The notes beneath the pieces were generated by a model. That model was given only the letters and a program-made list of their open reading frames with translations. It had not been told where the DNA came from and made no database searches. Below are positions 18,420 to 27,485 of a DNA stretch of 64,000 bases, one piece after another; within the stretch, counting starts at the first letter, position 1; each line of letters begins with the position of its first letter. The stretch is from Myxococcales bacterium (GTDB lineage Bacteria > Myxococcota_A > Polyangia > Polyangiales > Houyiibacteriaceae): contig JAHBWH010000011.1 of the NCBI GenBank assembly GCA_019637115.1, positions 1-64,000 of the forward strand, written 5' to 3'. Made by a program: the position numbers and the translations under genes.

Positions 18420-19842
18420 CGAGCCCGCGCTCTTCGAGGGTCCCGGGGATGGTGTTGTCGAGGAAGATCGCGAGGATCGCCGCGACCGCCATCCCCGTCT
18501 TGCCGATCGTGCCGAGGACGTCCGAGGTGACCTGCAGCAGCGCCGCGAGCCACGGCGAGGGGGGTCCGACGCTCTCGGTGTAGCTCGCGACCAGCGCGAG
18601 CTCGTGGGCGCGGAAGTACTGCGGGACGCTGAGGCCCATGAAGAACGAGAAGCCGAGGATGAAGAGGTTGCGCGGCGAGCTCAGGTCGACGAGCTGCAGG
18701 TTCGACAGGCCGACCGCCGCGATCATCCCGAACATCGCGCAGTACATGCCGCCGACGATCGGCTGCGGGATCGTGGTGAAGAGCGCGCCGAACTTCGCGA
18801 TCGCGCCGAAGCCGATCATCAAGACGGCCCCTGCCTGCACCACCCTGCGGCTGCCGACGCGCGTGAGCGCGATGGCGCCGATGTTCTCGCTGTAGCTCGT
18901 GGTGCCGTTGCCCGTGCCGATCACGCCCGCGATGAGGCAGCCGACGCCCTCCATGCCGATGCCTCGGTTGACGGTCGAGGGGTCGGGCGGCGGGGCGCCC
19001 GCGAGGCGCGCGCAGGCGTAGTAGTCGCCGATCGACTCGATCATCGACGCGACGTAGCCCGCGAGCATTCCGACGACGGCGGAGGCCGTGAAGACCGGCC
19101 ACCCCCACTGGAAGGGCGTGGGCACGTGCACCCACGGCGAGGTAGCCAGGATGGACGTGTCGACGTGGCCGGGGTGGCCCGGGGGGAAGGTGCCGGTCGC
19201 CGTGAGCGCCGCCGCCGTGCCCCACGCGAGGGTGATCGCGAGGAGCACGGGGAACATCTGGAAGAACCGGCTGCGGTGCCGCAGGTACTGCGAGAAGAGG
19301 ATGATGAGCGCGATCGTCAGGCCGCCGAGCCCCCAATGCGTGCCCGCGACCGGCGCGCCGAACTCGAAGAGGGCGAGGCCGATGAGGGCGATGGTCGGCG
19401 CGATCGTGATCGGCCCCACGAAACGCATCAGGCGGCCGACGAGGCCCGAGTAGCCGATCACGATCTGCGCGAGCGCGCCGGCGATGACGGCGCCCTGCAC
19501 GTGCGTGATGCGCACCTCGAAGCCCGCGTCTCGCAGCCCGGCCATCCCGCAGATGGCGATGGTCGCCGCCAGGAACGAGAACGTGCCGCCCTGCACGATC
19601 GGCAGGCGGTTGCCGTACGTCGTCTGCAGGAGCGTCGTGATCCCGCTGACGAAGAACATCGTGCCGATGAGCTTCGCGAGCGCAAGCCGGTCGTCGCCGA
19701 TCCCGAGGTGCTCGGCCAGGAGCAGCGGGATGGCCACGGTGGACCCGAACATCGTGAGGTAGTGCTGGAAACCCAGCACGACCGTCTCCCAACGCGGCGG
19801 CCGGTCGTCGATGCCGTAGATGAGCTGAGGATCTCGCGCCAC
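18397..19842 (-). CDS. NCS2-family nucleobase (xanthine/uracil-type) permease
   Basis: A 481-residue inner-membrane transporter with about 12-14 helices. Family signatures include the early QHYLTMFGSTVAIPLLLAEH, QGGTFSFLA, MIESIGDYYACARLAG and the NCS2 motif region SENIGAIALTRVGSRRV. This is the nucleobase-ascorbate/xanthine permease group, a proton symporter; the exact substrate is not readable. The GTG start at 19842 is chosen because GGAGAG lies 5 bp upstream and the protein then begins at conserved sequence (PQLIYGIDDRPP); the ATG at 19917 would add 25 Arg-rich residues. It follows the DUF971 gene on the same strand. Confidence 0.9.
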   Translation of the reverse strand: MARDPQLIYGIDDRPPRWETVVLGFQHYLTMFGSTVAIPLLLAEHLGIGDDRLALAKLIGTMFFVSGITTLLQTTYGNRLPIVQGGTFSFLAATIAICGMAGLRDAGFEVRITHVQGAVIAGALAQIVIGYSGLVGRLMRFVGPITIAPTIALIGLALFEFGAPVAGTHWGLGGLTIALIILFSQYLRHRSRFFQMFPVLLAITLAWGTAAALTATGTFPPGHPGHVDTSILATSPWVHVPTPFQWGWPVFTASAVVGMLAGYVASMIESIGDYYACARLAGAPPPDPSTVNRGIGMEGVGCLIAGVIGTGNGTTSYSENIGAIALTRVGSRRVVQAGAVLMIGFGAIAKFGALFTTIPQPIVGGMYCAMFGMIAAVGLSNLQLVDLSSPRNLFILGFSFFMGLSVPQYFRAHELALVASYTESVGPPSPWLAALLQVTSDVLGTIGKTGMAVAAILAIFLDNTIPGTLEERGLATPEARA

Positions 19843-19938
19843 GTCCGCTCTCCGCGCCGAGACGCTATCACGTCGGCGGCGAGGTCCGCTTCCTGCGAGG
19901 GGTCGCCAGTGCCCCATGGAGCGTGAAGCCCCGACCGA

Positions 19939-20310
19939 TCAGTGATCGTGCGAGAAGGCGGCGGCGCGGATGGCGTCGTCCGCCTGACCGTAGAGCTCGC
20001 CGAGCGTCCGCAAGAACGCGAAGCGGTAGATGCCGGTCGCGTGCCCGTCCGCCCAGCGGAGCAGGACCGCGTATTGGCCCGAGAGCTCGATGCCCTTCAG
20101 CCCGAGCGCCTCGTCCGACAGGCCGTCCCCACCGACCCACGCGATGGGGCCGTGGTGGCCCTGGCAGAGCGCGCAGGGACAGAACCCGCGCAAAATGCGG
20201 TGGGGGAGGAGCGACGTCGTACCATCGCTCCAATCGACCTCCATCATCCTGGCCCCTTCGGGCGCGCGGATCTCGACCGGCTCGACGTCGCTCTTGGGGG
20301 ACGGGCTCAT
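19939..20310 (-). CDS. DUF971 (GBBH-like N-terminal domain) protein
   Basis: A 123-residue protein made almost only of the DUF971 domain: VEIRAPEGARMMEVDWSDG, LPHRILRGFCPCALCQGHHG, GLKGIELSGQYAVLLRWADG and the end IYRFAFLRTL. This domain resembles the N-terminus of gamma-butyrobetaine hydroxylase and is also fused to Mrp/ApbC Fe-S carriers in other bacteria; the CPCALC cysteines suit a metal site. The function is unknown. The ATG at 20310 removes a Pro/Ser-rich leader. It is divergent from the PEGA kinase. Confidence 0.82.
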   Translation of the reverse strand: MSPSPKSDVEPVEIRAPEGARMMEVDWSDGTTSLLPHRILRGFCPCALCQGHHGPIAWVGGDGLSDEALGLKGIELSGQYAVLLRWADGHATGIYRFAFLRTLGELYGQADDAIRAAAFSHDH

Positions 20311-20434
20311 GGGGGACGGGGATACGGCGCGCGCGTGGACCGTCAAGGGGGACGGTCATCTGGATTCGATCTCCCCGCCGTCATCATGTACGATTCGTGC
20401 ACACCCGAGCAGGACGGATGAACTGGAGCAGCAC

Positions 20435-22927
20435 GTGACGAGCGCCGAGGTCGGCGAAGCGACCGAGGTGAGCGTGCGTTACCGCCTCCCCGAGGCGGTG
20501 CGGCTGCTCTCGTCTACGCGGCGCTTCGTCTCGCTCGAGGTCGGCGCGATGGTCGCCATGGAGCTCTGCGAGCGCGCGCTCGAGGGCGCGGTGCTCCTGC
20601 CCGAGCGGGTCTGGCTCGACATCATCGGCCACCTCCACCCGAGCCGCCGAGGGACCCCTGGCGATGGCCTCGACGCCTCGCTCGAGGTCTTCGCCGACGC
20701 GCTCCACCCGGCGGCGCGTGGCGCTTATCTCCGGACGCTCCAGTCCGCGACGGAGAGCGAGGGGCGCGCCGCGGATCTCCGAGAGCGCTTCGCCGCAATC
20801 CTCTACCCCATCGATCGCGCCTCCGCGCGGACGAGCCTCGCGCTCTCGATGGAGAGCGCCATCCGACGTGACGCCAGCGAGTCGGGACCCCACCCCTCGA
20901 CGCCCTCGTCGGACCTGCGCGCCGGCCCCGACAGCCTCGAGGTCGTGCTCTCCGGCCTCGACGACACGGTCCTCACGAGCCGCCGCAACCTCGATCAGCT
21001 CCTCGAGGCCGCCGGGCACGGCCCCCTCCGCACGGACGCCGCCGACTACCAATACGGGCGCTTCGAGATCTTCGGCGAGATCGCGCGCGGCGGCATGGCG
21101 CAGGTGCTCCTCGCGCGGGACCCGACGCAGCGCGACGGACGCCCCTGCGTGCTCAAGCGGATGTTGCCCTCGCTCGCGCGTCAGGAGTCGTTCCGCGCGA
21201 TGTTCAAGGACGAGGCGCGGCTCGGCTTGGCGCTCGACCACCCGAACATCTGCCGCACGCTCGCGTTCTTCGACGTCCACGGCGAGCCCTGCATCCAGAT
21301 GGAGTGGGCCCCCGGCCTCACCCTGAGCGAGATCCTGCGCCGCTCGGTGCGCGCGAGCTGGCCGCTGCCCGTGGGCTTCGCGCTGCGCACCGCGGAGGCG
21401 CTGACCGCGGCGCTGGCCTACGCGCACGACGCGCGCGCACCGGACGGACGCCCGCTCCGCGTCGTGCACCGTGACGTCAGCCCACAAAACGTCATCGTTC
21501 AGTTCGACGGCGCGGTGCGCCTCTTGGACTTTGGCGTCGCCCGCAGCGCCGTCCAAGCGGAGCTCTCGCAGGGCGGCCAGATCAAGGGAAAGTTCGCGTA
21601 CATGTCTCCCGAGCAATCGCTCGGTCTGCCGCTCGACGATCGCAGCGACGTCTTCTGCGTCGGCATCTTGCTGCACGAGACCCTCGCCGGACGCCCGCTC
21701 TTCGATCGCGACGATCGCCTCGGCGCGGTTCGCGCGCTCGCTCGAGGAGAAGTCCCCGACCTGCTCGAGCTGCGCGCGGATCTTCCCGAAGCGATCGCGC
21801 AGATCGTCCGGCGCGCGCTCGCCTCCGACATGGAGGCCCGTCCGCGGATGTCCGAGCTCCATGGCCTCCTCGCCGAGGCCGTCCGCGGCCTGGGCGAGGG
21901 CGAGCTGGGGGCGCAGGACGTCGTGCGGCGCCTCGATCCGTCGTGGCGAGATTGGCGGGCGACGCTGGCGCCCTTCGATCGCGACCCGCGCTCCAGCCTC
22001 GCGCCGCTCGCCGCCTCGACCGCACCCGACGAGGACACGGCGACCGACTCGTCGTCCATCGACGAGATGCTCGGCGCCGCGGGCGTGGTGTCGAGCGCGT
22101 TCGCGAGCGACGACGCGGACACGGACGACCTCGCGGCGACGGCGACTCGAGCGGCCGCGCTCCGTCCACGTGCCCCCGACGACCAAGGAGAGGTCCGAGC
22201 GCGACAGGACCCCGAGCGCGGCGGGACGGCTGCCGAGGTCGAAACGGACCCGCTCGTCGAGGCGATGCGCCCGAGCGGGCGCCGCGCACGCGCCGCGGTC
22301 GTCGTCGGGGTCGCGGCTTGCCTCGGCCTCGCCGCCGCGGTGCTGCTCGGCGGCGCGAGCGACGCATCGGACCCACCACCCACGCTGGCCTCCGCGCCCG
22401 ACGTCGCCCCCTCGGTGGCCGAGCGAGCCAGCGGGATTGGGTCCGGGGCCGGGTCCGGGTCCGGGTCCGAGACCGGGTCCGGGTCTGGGTCCGGGTCCGA
22501 GTCCGGGACCGAGTCCGGGACCGAGTCCGGGACCGAGACCGGGTCCGGGTCCGAGTCCGGGCCCGAGGCGGGGTCTGGGTCCGAGTCCGGGCCCGAGGCC
22601 GAGACCGCGACCGAGACCGCGACCGAGGCGGGGACCGCGACCGAGACCGGGGCCGCGACCGCGGCGGGGACCGGACACGGAACCGGAACCGGAACCGAGG
22701 CCGAAACGGGGGCGTCGCTCTTGGTGCAGACGCGGCCGACAGGCGCGGAGGTTCGGCTCGGAGGGCGGCTGCTGACTGGCACGACCCCGAACCGCTACAC
22801 GGGCCTACCCGCGGGGCGGCACCGGCTCACCGTCACCCTCGAGGGCCACCGCCCGGCGCAGCAGTGGGTGCGCCTGCAGGAGGGGCGCAGCGGCCTCGTG
22901 CGGGTACGCCTTCGCCCGCGCCGCTGA
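20435..22927 (+). CDS. Membrane Ser/Thr protein kinase with repeat-derived linker and PEGA domain
   Basis: An 830-residue kinase. The first 200 residues are an unrecognised helical domain. The kinase domain follows: GEIARGGMAQVLLA (about 213), Lys near 240, HRDVSPQN (343-350), DFGVARS (Asp365) and YMSPEQS. One transmembrane helix (AAVVVGVAACLGLAAAVLLG, about 620-640) leads to an extracytoplasmic linker of about 95 residues made only of Gly, Ser, Glu, Thr and Ala dipeptides, coded by a hexamer array. A C-terminal PEGA domain (residues about 763-830: LLVQTRPTGAEVRLGGRLL) is likely to bind envelope components. The GTG start is supported by GGAG 6 bp upstream; no earlier in-frame ATG is plausible. 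Confidence 0.9.
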   Translation: MTSAEVGEATEVSVRYRLPEAVRLLSSTRRFVSLEVGAMVAMELCERALEGAVLLPERVWLDIIGHLHPSRRGTPGDGLDASLEVFADALHPAARGAYLRTLQSATESEGRAADLRERFAAILYPIDRASARTSLALSMESAIRRDASESGPHPSTPSSDLRAGPDSLEVVLSGLDDTVLTSRRNLDQLLEAAGHGPLRTDAADYQYGRFEIFGEIARGGMAQVLLARDPTQRDGRPCVLKRMLPSLARQESFRAMFKDEARLGLALDHPNICRTLAFFDVHGEPCIQMEWAPGLTLSEILRRSVRASWPLPVGFALRTAEALTAALAYAHDARAPDGRPLRVVHRDVSPQNVIVQFDGAVRLLDFGVARSAVQAELSQGGQIKGKFAYMSPEQSLGLPLDDRSDVFCVGILLHETLAGRPLFDRDDRLGAVRALARGEVPDLLELRADLPEAIAQIVRRALASDMEARPRMSELHGLLAEAVRGLGEGELGAQDVVRRLDPSWRDWRATLAPFDRDPRSSLAPLAASTAPDEDTATDSSSIDEMLGAAGVVSSAFASDDADTDDLAATATRAAALRPRAPDDQGEVRARQDPERGGTAAEVETDPLVEAMRPSGRRARAAVVVGVAACLGLAAAVLLGGASDASDPPPTLASAPDVAPSVAERASGIGSGAGSGSGSETGSGSGSGSESGTESGTESGTETGSGSESGPEAGSGSESGPEAETATETATEAGTATETGAATAAGTGHGTGTGTEAETGASLLVQTRPTGAEVRLGGRLLTGTTPNRYTGLPAGRHRLTVTLEGHRPAQQWVRLQEGRSGLVRVRLRPRR
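22437..22720 (+). repeat. In-frame hexamer array coding the kinase linker
   Basis: GTCCGG, GTCCGA, GACCGA and GACCGC-type hexamers run in frame inside the PEGA-kinase gene, coding GSGSES/ETGT-like dipeptides between the membrane helix and the PEGA domain. The units are the same type as those of the intergenic islands at 2.8 and 47.8 kb. Confidence 0.9.
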
Positions 22928-23018
22928 CGCAGGCCCGTCGCAGCCTCTCTCGCCGCGAACGCTCATCACCACGTCGCCGTGATTGACGTCCGACGCGTCA
23001 GCCGCAACGCTGGGGTCG

Positions 23019-23717
23019 ATGTCCAGTCGCGGACGACTCGAGCTCGTCGCCCTCGGGCTCGCCTCCCTCGCGCTCGGCTGCTTCGACTCGGGCCCCCCTC
23101 CGACCGACCGACCGGATGGCGGCCTGATCGGCGACGTCGATCGTGACCGGGACGGCCTCTGCAACGACACCGAGATCATGCGGGGCACCGACCCTGACGA
23201 TCCCGACACCGACGCCGACGGCTTCTCGGACTATTGGGAGGTGCTGATCGGGACCGACCCGCGCGACCCGACCCGTCCGAGCCGTGACGTCGTCATCGTG
23301 CTCCGCGAGAGCGGGCCGCTGGCGCAGCTCGTCGCGCCCATCGAGATCGCGGTGACGGGCGCGGGCGAAGACTTCAGCGGCGCCTTCGAGGACGAGGTCG
23401 TCGGCGATCCGGGCGGTGAGACGGCGGGCGTGTTCTTCGTCGGCGCGCGGGCCTCGTTCGCCGCGCCGGGTGACAACGTCGCCGTCGTGGACGGCGAGAG
23501 CTTCCGCGCCGTCGTCGGGCGGACGCTGCTGGGCTTCGAGCTCGAGCTCGCCTACCTCGGCGACGCACGCGGGTGCGCCCGCGCGCTGCCCTTCCGCTAC
23601 AACGTCAAACGCAGCGACGGCGTGATGGTCGCGTCGCGCCGCTTCTTCCTCGTCGTGATGCCCGCGGAGGTGGCCTTTGGGGACGCCCCATGGTGCACCC
23701 CGTCGCGCTGCATCTGA
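23019..23717 (+). CDS. Lipoprotein with thrombospondin type 3 calcium motifs
   Basis: A 232-residue predicted lipoprotein. The signal [13 protein letters not shown] has a convincing lipobox (L-A-L-G-C). Residues about 38-85 contain [15 protein letters not shown] and [15 protein letters not shown], tandem Asp-rich calcium-binding repeats with the characteristic ExxxGTDPxDPxxxD frame. The remaining 150 residues form an unrecognised beta-rich domain with two C-terminal cysteines. The internal ATG ([10 protein letters not shown]) gives a proper signal peptide; a longer frame adds 12 residues. It lies 91 bp after the PEGA kinase and may share its transcript. Confidence 0.8.
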   Translation: MSSRGRLELVALGLASLALGCFDSGPPPTDRPDGGLIGDVDRDRDGLCNDTEIMRGTDPDDPDTDADGFSDYWEVLIGTDPRDPTRPSRDVVIVLRESGPLAQLVAPIEIAVTGAGEDFSGAFEDEVVGDPGGETAGVFFVGARASFAAPGDNVAVVDGESFRAVVGRTLLGFELELAYLGDARGCARALPFRYNVKRSDGVMVASRRFFLVVMPAEVAFGDAPWCTPSRCI

Positions 23718-24055
23718 GAAGCGCAAGCCGCCCTGCTCGACGGCGGGCCGTGAGCGCAGGAGCGATTCGTCGTGGAATCGTTCGAAGCGGAGTGGACGAA
23801 GTCCACGGAGCCGAACGATTCCACTCGAGTGTCGGACCACGCGCGGGCGTGGACCCGACCTCGGCGATGGGCGTCGGAGCTCGCCCGCTTCCCGCACCAC
23901 GCGCGCGCGTGGACCCGACCAGGCTGGTGGGAGGGGCCCCGCGGGGCTTCGTCGCACCGCGCGGTCGCGCGGTTGCCGCCGCGCCGCTCCGACGAACACC
24001 CCTCGCGCTCGCGCTCTTTGGCGGTCCGCTTCTGGGGGTGCCATGATGCGCGGCG
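23718..24055. other. Intergenic region with a cruciform and a spaced direct repeat
   Basis: No gene is seen in this stretch of 338 bp between two lipoprotein genes. It holds the nested hairpin at 23772-23824 and two near-identical 25-mers (23836-23860 and 23896-23920) exactly 60 bp apart, each beginning ACCACGCGCG and ending GTGGACCCGACC and each with its own small CCACGC/GCGTGG stem. Confidence 0.75.
23772..23824. repeat. Nested perfect inverted repeat (cruciform-like)
   Basis: The outer arms GTGGAATCGTTCG (23772-23784) and CGAACGATTCCAC (23812-23824) pair over 13 bp. Inside them GTGGAC-GAA-GTCCAC forms a second 6-bp stem with a 3-nt loop. Both stems are perfect. No T-tract follows. It could be a structured terminator, a protein site or a small mobile-element remnant. 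Confidence 0.75.
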
Positions 24056-25837
24056 ATGCGGTCTCTCCTTGCTTGCTCCGCCGCCCTCGGCGCGATGGTC
24101 CTCCTCGGCTGCGGGGCACGCTCGGCCCTCGACCCAGACCCCTACGGCCATCGCGATGGCGCGACGCCGGACGCGCCCGACTTCGACGGCGGTCGAGACG
24201 GCGGCTCGGACGGCGGCATCGACGCAGGCATCCCCTTCGAGGTCCGCTGTAGCGATCCCGTCTCGACCGCCCCGAACGTCCCCGTGACGGTGTCGGCGTT
24301 CGTGACCGAAGGCAGCTTCGCGAGCGGGCGCTGGACCGTCGTCGAGCAGCCCATGGGCTCGGCGCCCGACGTGTCCGCGCCCACCAGCCTGAGCACGCGG
24401 GTCACCGGCAACCTCCCCGGCCTCTATCGGCTCTTCTTCGAGGCGACCGACACCTTCGGACAGACCGCCCTCTGCGAGACGGCGGTCGCGGTGGTCGCGG
24501 GTCCGCCCATCGCGGTCTGCCCGAGCTTGCCCATCGTCGCCCCCGTCAACGAGCCGATCGAGATCCCGGGCGCGGGCTTCGACGATGACGGCCCCGTGAC
24601 CTTCCGCTGGACGGTGACCCGCTCGCCTGCGGGCTCGTTCTCGAGCCTCGACCCCGTGAACGTGGCGCGCCCGACCTTCTTCGGCGACACCGCGGGGAGC
24701 TACGAGCTCCAGCTCACGGTGACGGACATCTTCGAGCTCACCGACAGCTGCGAGGTGACGGTCCGCCTCATCGCGCCGCCGGTGATCGAGTGCCCCGCCG
24801 CTCCCTTCATGGCGCCGACGCGCCAGCCCTTCACCGTGGCGCTCTCGGTCGGCACCGCGACCTCCATCGCGCGTCACGACTGGAGCGTCGTCACGCTCCC
24901 TCCCGGCAGCGGCGACGTCAACCTTCGTCCCGCCGGCAGCCGCGCGACCCTCACGCCGCAGCGGCAGGGCGTCCACGAGCTCCTCTACCGCGCGACGGAT
25001 ACGGACGGGCTGTCCTCCGAGTGCCTCGTCACCGTCATCGGCACGCCGACGCCGCCGACCCTGACCTGCCCCGCCGTCGTCGAGGGGCGCCCGCTGACGG
25101 ACATCGTCTGGTCGGTCGGCGTCGCGGACGATGGCCTCAGCACACGGCTCGAGTGGAACCTCGGCGGCCGCCCCGAGGGGAGCGCGGCTTCACTCCGCGG
25201 CTCGACCACGGTCACGCCCTCGGCCTCGGTGCGCCTGAGCTTCCAGCCGGACATCGCAGGCGAGTACACCGTCGTCGTCACCGCCACCGACGAGGACGGA
25301 CAGACCGCCCGCTGCGAGACCCTCGTGCGCGCCCTCGTGAACGAGGGACTCCGCGTCGAGATGTTCTGGGACACCGACGGGACCGACATGGATCTACACC
25401 TGCTGAACCCGACGGCGACGCGCTGGTTCTCGTCCGACGACTGCTACTACGCGAACTGCTTGGGGGGGCGCCTCTCGTGGGGTGGCCCGGGCCCCGAGGA
25501 CGATCCGAGCCTCGACCTCGACAACACCTCCGGACGGGGCCCTGAGAACATCAACATCGACGAGCCCTTCCCCGGCACCTACCGGGTGGGCGTCCACGCC
25601 TTCCGGGGCAACGGCCGGGTCTCCGTCCGCATCTACTGCGGCGGCTCCACCACGGAACCTCGCGTCACGTTCGGGCCGACCGCCCTGCTCGCGCGCGGCG
25701 GCGGCGGCGCGCGAGACTTCTGGCGCGTGGCCGACGTGACGATCGAGGCGGGGGGTCGGTGCACGGTCACCCCGCTCACGCGACCGGGCGGCGGCGCCGA
25801 CATCATCACCTCGGGACAAGCCGAGCGGATGCGCTGA
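24056..25837 (+). CDS. Surface lipoprotein with PKD-like repeats and DUF2135-like C-terminus
   Basis: A 593-residue lipoprotein. The signal MRSLLACSAALGAMVLLGC ends in a clear lipobox (L-L-G-C). After an Asp/Gly-rich linker there are four beta-sandwich repeats of about 95 residues with paired cysteines, each with a C-P segment at its start and a TDxxGQTxxCETxV-type end (for example TDTFGQTALCETAV), resembling PKD/Ig-like domains. The C-terminal 150 residues contain FWDTDGTDMDLHLLNP, YYANC, LDLDNTSGRGPENINID and PGTYRVGVHAF, the pattern of DUF2135/YfaP-type domains. A cell-surface structural or binding role is likely; the ligand is unknown. Confidence 0.82.
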   Translation: MRSLLACSAALGAMVLLGCGARSALDPDPYGHRDGATPDAPDFDGGRDGGSDGGIDAGIPFEVRCSDPVSTAPNVPVTVSAFVTEGSFASGRWTVVEQPMGSAPDVSAPTSLSTRVTGNLPGLYRLFFEATDTFGQTALCETAVAVVAGPPIAVCPSLPIVAPVNEPIEIPGAGFDDDGPVTFRWTVTRSPAGSFSSLDPVNVARPTFFGDTAGSYELQLTVTDIFELTDSCEVTVRLIAPPVIECPAAPFMAPTRQPFTVALSVGTATSIARHDWSVVTLPPGSGDVNLRPAGSRATLTPQRQGVHELLYRATDTDGLSSECLVTVIGTPTPPTLTCPAVVEGRPLTDIVWSVGVADDGLSTRLEWNLGGRPEGSAASLRGSTTVTPSASVRLSFQPDIAGEYTVVVTATDEDGQTARCETLVRALVNEGLRVEMFWDTDGTDMDLHLLNPTATRWFSSDDCYYANCLGGRLSWGGPGPEDDPSLDLDNTSGRGPENINIDEPFPGTYRVGVHAFRGNGRVSVRIYCGGSTTEPRVTFGPTALLARGGGGARDFWRVADVTIEAGGRCTVTPLTRPGGGADIITSGQAERMR

Positions 25838-25925
25838 AGAAGAGCTCAGGGGTTTTCGCAAGCCGCCCTACCGGACGGCGCCCAGCGAGCGGAGCGAGCG
25901 GAGCGAGCGTAGGCTCGTGGGAGCG

Positions 25926-27422
25926 TCAGCCTCCTTCGAGCGGCAGCGGCAGCGTCGCCCGGCTCCACCGGGCCAGATAGCGCGTCATCCGGAGCTTACG
26001 GCGCGTGCTCTCGCTCGTCATGTAGCGGACCTTGCCGTAGATCGGCCGCTCGGGCCCCCAGGCCCGATCGTAGCGTCCGAGCACCCAGCAGATGCCGGAG
26101 TAGGAGTTCGGGTTTCGACCGTCGAGCGCGTATTTGTCGTTGAGCGTGATCATCACCTCGAGCGCCACCTCGGGGCTCTCGCTCCACTCGAGGATCTTCT
26201 TGCCCCAGAGCATGCGCAGGTAGTTGTGCATGCGGCCCGTGGCGACGAGCTCGCGCTGCGCGGCGTTCCAGATCTCGTCGTAGGTCTCGGCCGCCTCGAG
26301 CTCGCGCAACCCGTAGCGCCGCGGGCGTGGATCGCGCGCATGCTCCGCGAGCGTCTCCTTCGCCCACGCAGGGAGCGAGTCGTACCGGTCGTAGTCGTCG
26401 CGGTGGGAGCAGAGGTTGTAGCCGAGCTCGCGCCAGGTGACGGCCTCGTCGACGAACGACTCGAACGCGGCGCTCGCGCCCCAGAAGCCTTCGCGTTTGC
26501 CGCGATGGGCGGGCTGGACCTTCGCCTCCGTCCACCCTTCGCGCGCGACGAGGCGCGAGAAGACGTCGTGGATGGAGACGTGTCCGAAGTGGAGATAGGG
26601 CGAGAGGCCGCTCGCCGCGTCGTCGTCGGGGTGGTTTCTGCCCTCACCATAACGGGCGAGCCGCTCGTCGAGGAAACGCGCGAGGCGCGCCTCCCCCGCC
26701 CGCGCGCCACCGCGCTCGGGCACGGCGGGCACCGCATGATCGATCGGCAGCCGCGCGAGCGCCTCGGGCGCCCTCGCGAGCATCGCGGGCTCGGCGGCAG
26801 GCCAGCGCGAGGCGACGTCGGCGGGGACGGTCGCTCGGCCGAGGTCGTAGCGTTCGAGCGGGGTCGCCGTCGGCGCCTGCCGCAGGTGAGGGAGCAGCTC
26901 CCGGTGGAGGTGCCGCCGGAAGTCCGCCGCGCGCGAGAAGACGCGGTCGGTGGCGTACATCGGGTAGAGGCCGTTCGAGTCGACGGCCTCGAGGCAGACG
27001 CCCGCGTCATCGAGCCGAGCGGCCGCGGCCTCGAGCATCCGAGGCAAGAAGAAACACGGGAAGTCGTCCGTGACGACGGCGACGGCGCGCGCGGCGAGCG
27101 CCTCGAGCAACCCGGCGCCCGCGCCCGGCGTCGGCTCGACGTACGGCAGGTACGCGACCCCCGCGGCGGCGAGCGAGTCGCGATTGTCCGACATGCCGTC
27201 GAGCACGAACGCGTGCAGGCGGTCGCTCGCCCAGCGGTAGCCGACCCGCAGCGCCTCGAGGACGAGCAGCGGCCGCCCGTGCGCGCGGCCCAGCTCGAGC
27301 GCGCGATCGACCGCGAAGTTGAACCGGACGCGCCGCGCGGCGGTCATCCAATAGAGGACGTACTCGCCGCCCGGTCGCACGGGGCCGTCGGTGAGCACAC
27401 GAACGCGCGAGGTCGGGACCAC
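25926..27422 (-). CDS. phr: Class II CPD photolyase (deoxyribodipyrimidine photo-lyase)
   Basis: A 498-residue flavoprotein that repairs UV-induced cyclobutane pyrimidine dimers using blue light. Class II hallmarks are present: YWMTAARRVRFNFAVDRAL at the N-terminus, WRELGYNLCSH, RMHNYLRMLWGKKILEW and the C-terminal NDKYALDGRNPNSYSG followed by CWVLGRYDRAWGPERPIYGK. The length fits the class (450-500). The start is GTG, with no in-frame ATG upstream. The gene is on the minus strand 92 bp from the end of the DUF2135 lipoprotein gene. Confidence 0.93.
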   Translation of the reverse strand: MVPTSRVRVLTDGPVRPGGEYVLYWMTAARRVRFNFAVDRALELGRAHGRPLLVLEALRVGYRWASDRLHAFVLDGMSDNRDSLAAAGVAYLPYVEPTPGAGAGLLEALAARAVAVVTDDFPCFFLPRMLEAAAARLDDAGVCLEAVDSNGLYPMYATDRVFSRAADFRRHLHRELLPHLRQAPTATPLERYDLGRATVPADVASRWPAAEPAMLARAPEALARLPIDHAVPAVPERGGARAGEARLARFLDERLARYGEGRNHPDDDAASGLSPYLHFGHVSIHDVFSRLVAREGWTEAKVQPAHRGKREGFWGASAAFESFVDEAVTWRELGYNLCSHRDDYDRYDSLPAWAKETLAEHARDPRPRRYGLRELEAAETYDEIWNAAQRELVATGRMHNYLRMLWGKKILEWSESPEVALEVMITLNDKYALDGRNPNSYSGICWVLGRYDRAWGPERPIYGKVRYMTSESTRRKLRMTRYLARWSRATLPLPLEGG

Positions 27423-27485
27423 CCGCGGTGCATGAGGTCGGTCGCGCGCGCGGTCCAGTCCAGTGCCGCCGTCGTCGCCCCGAGC

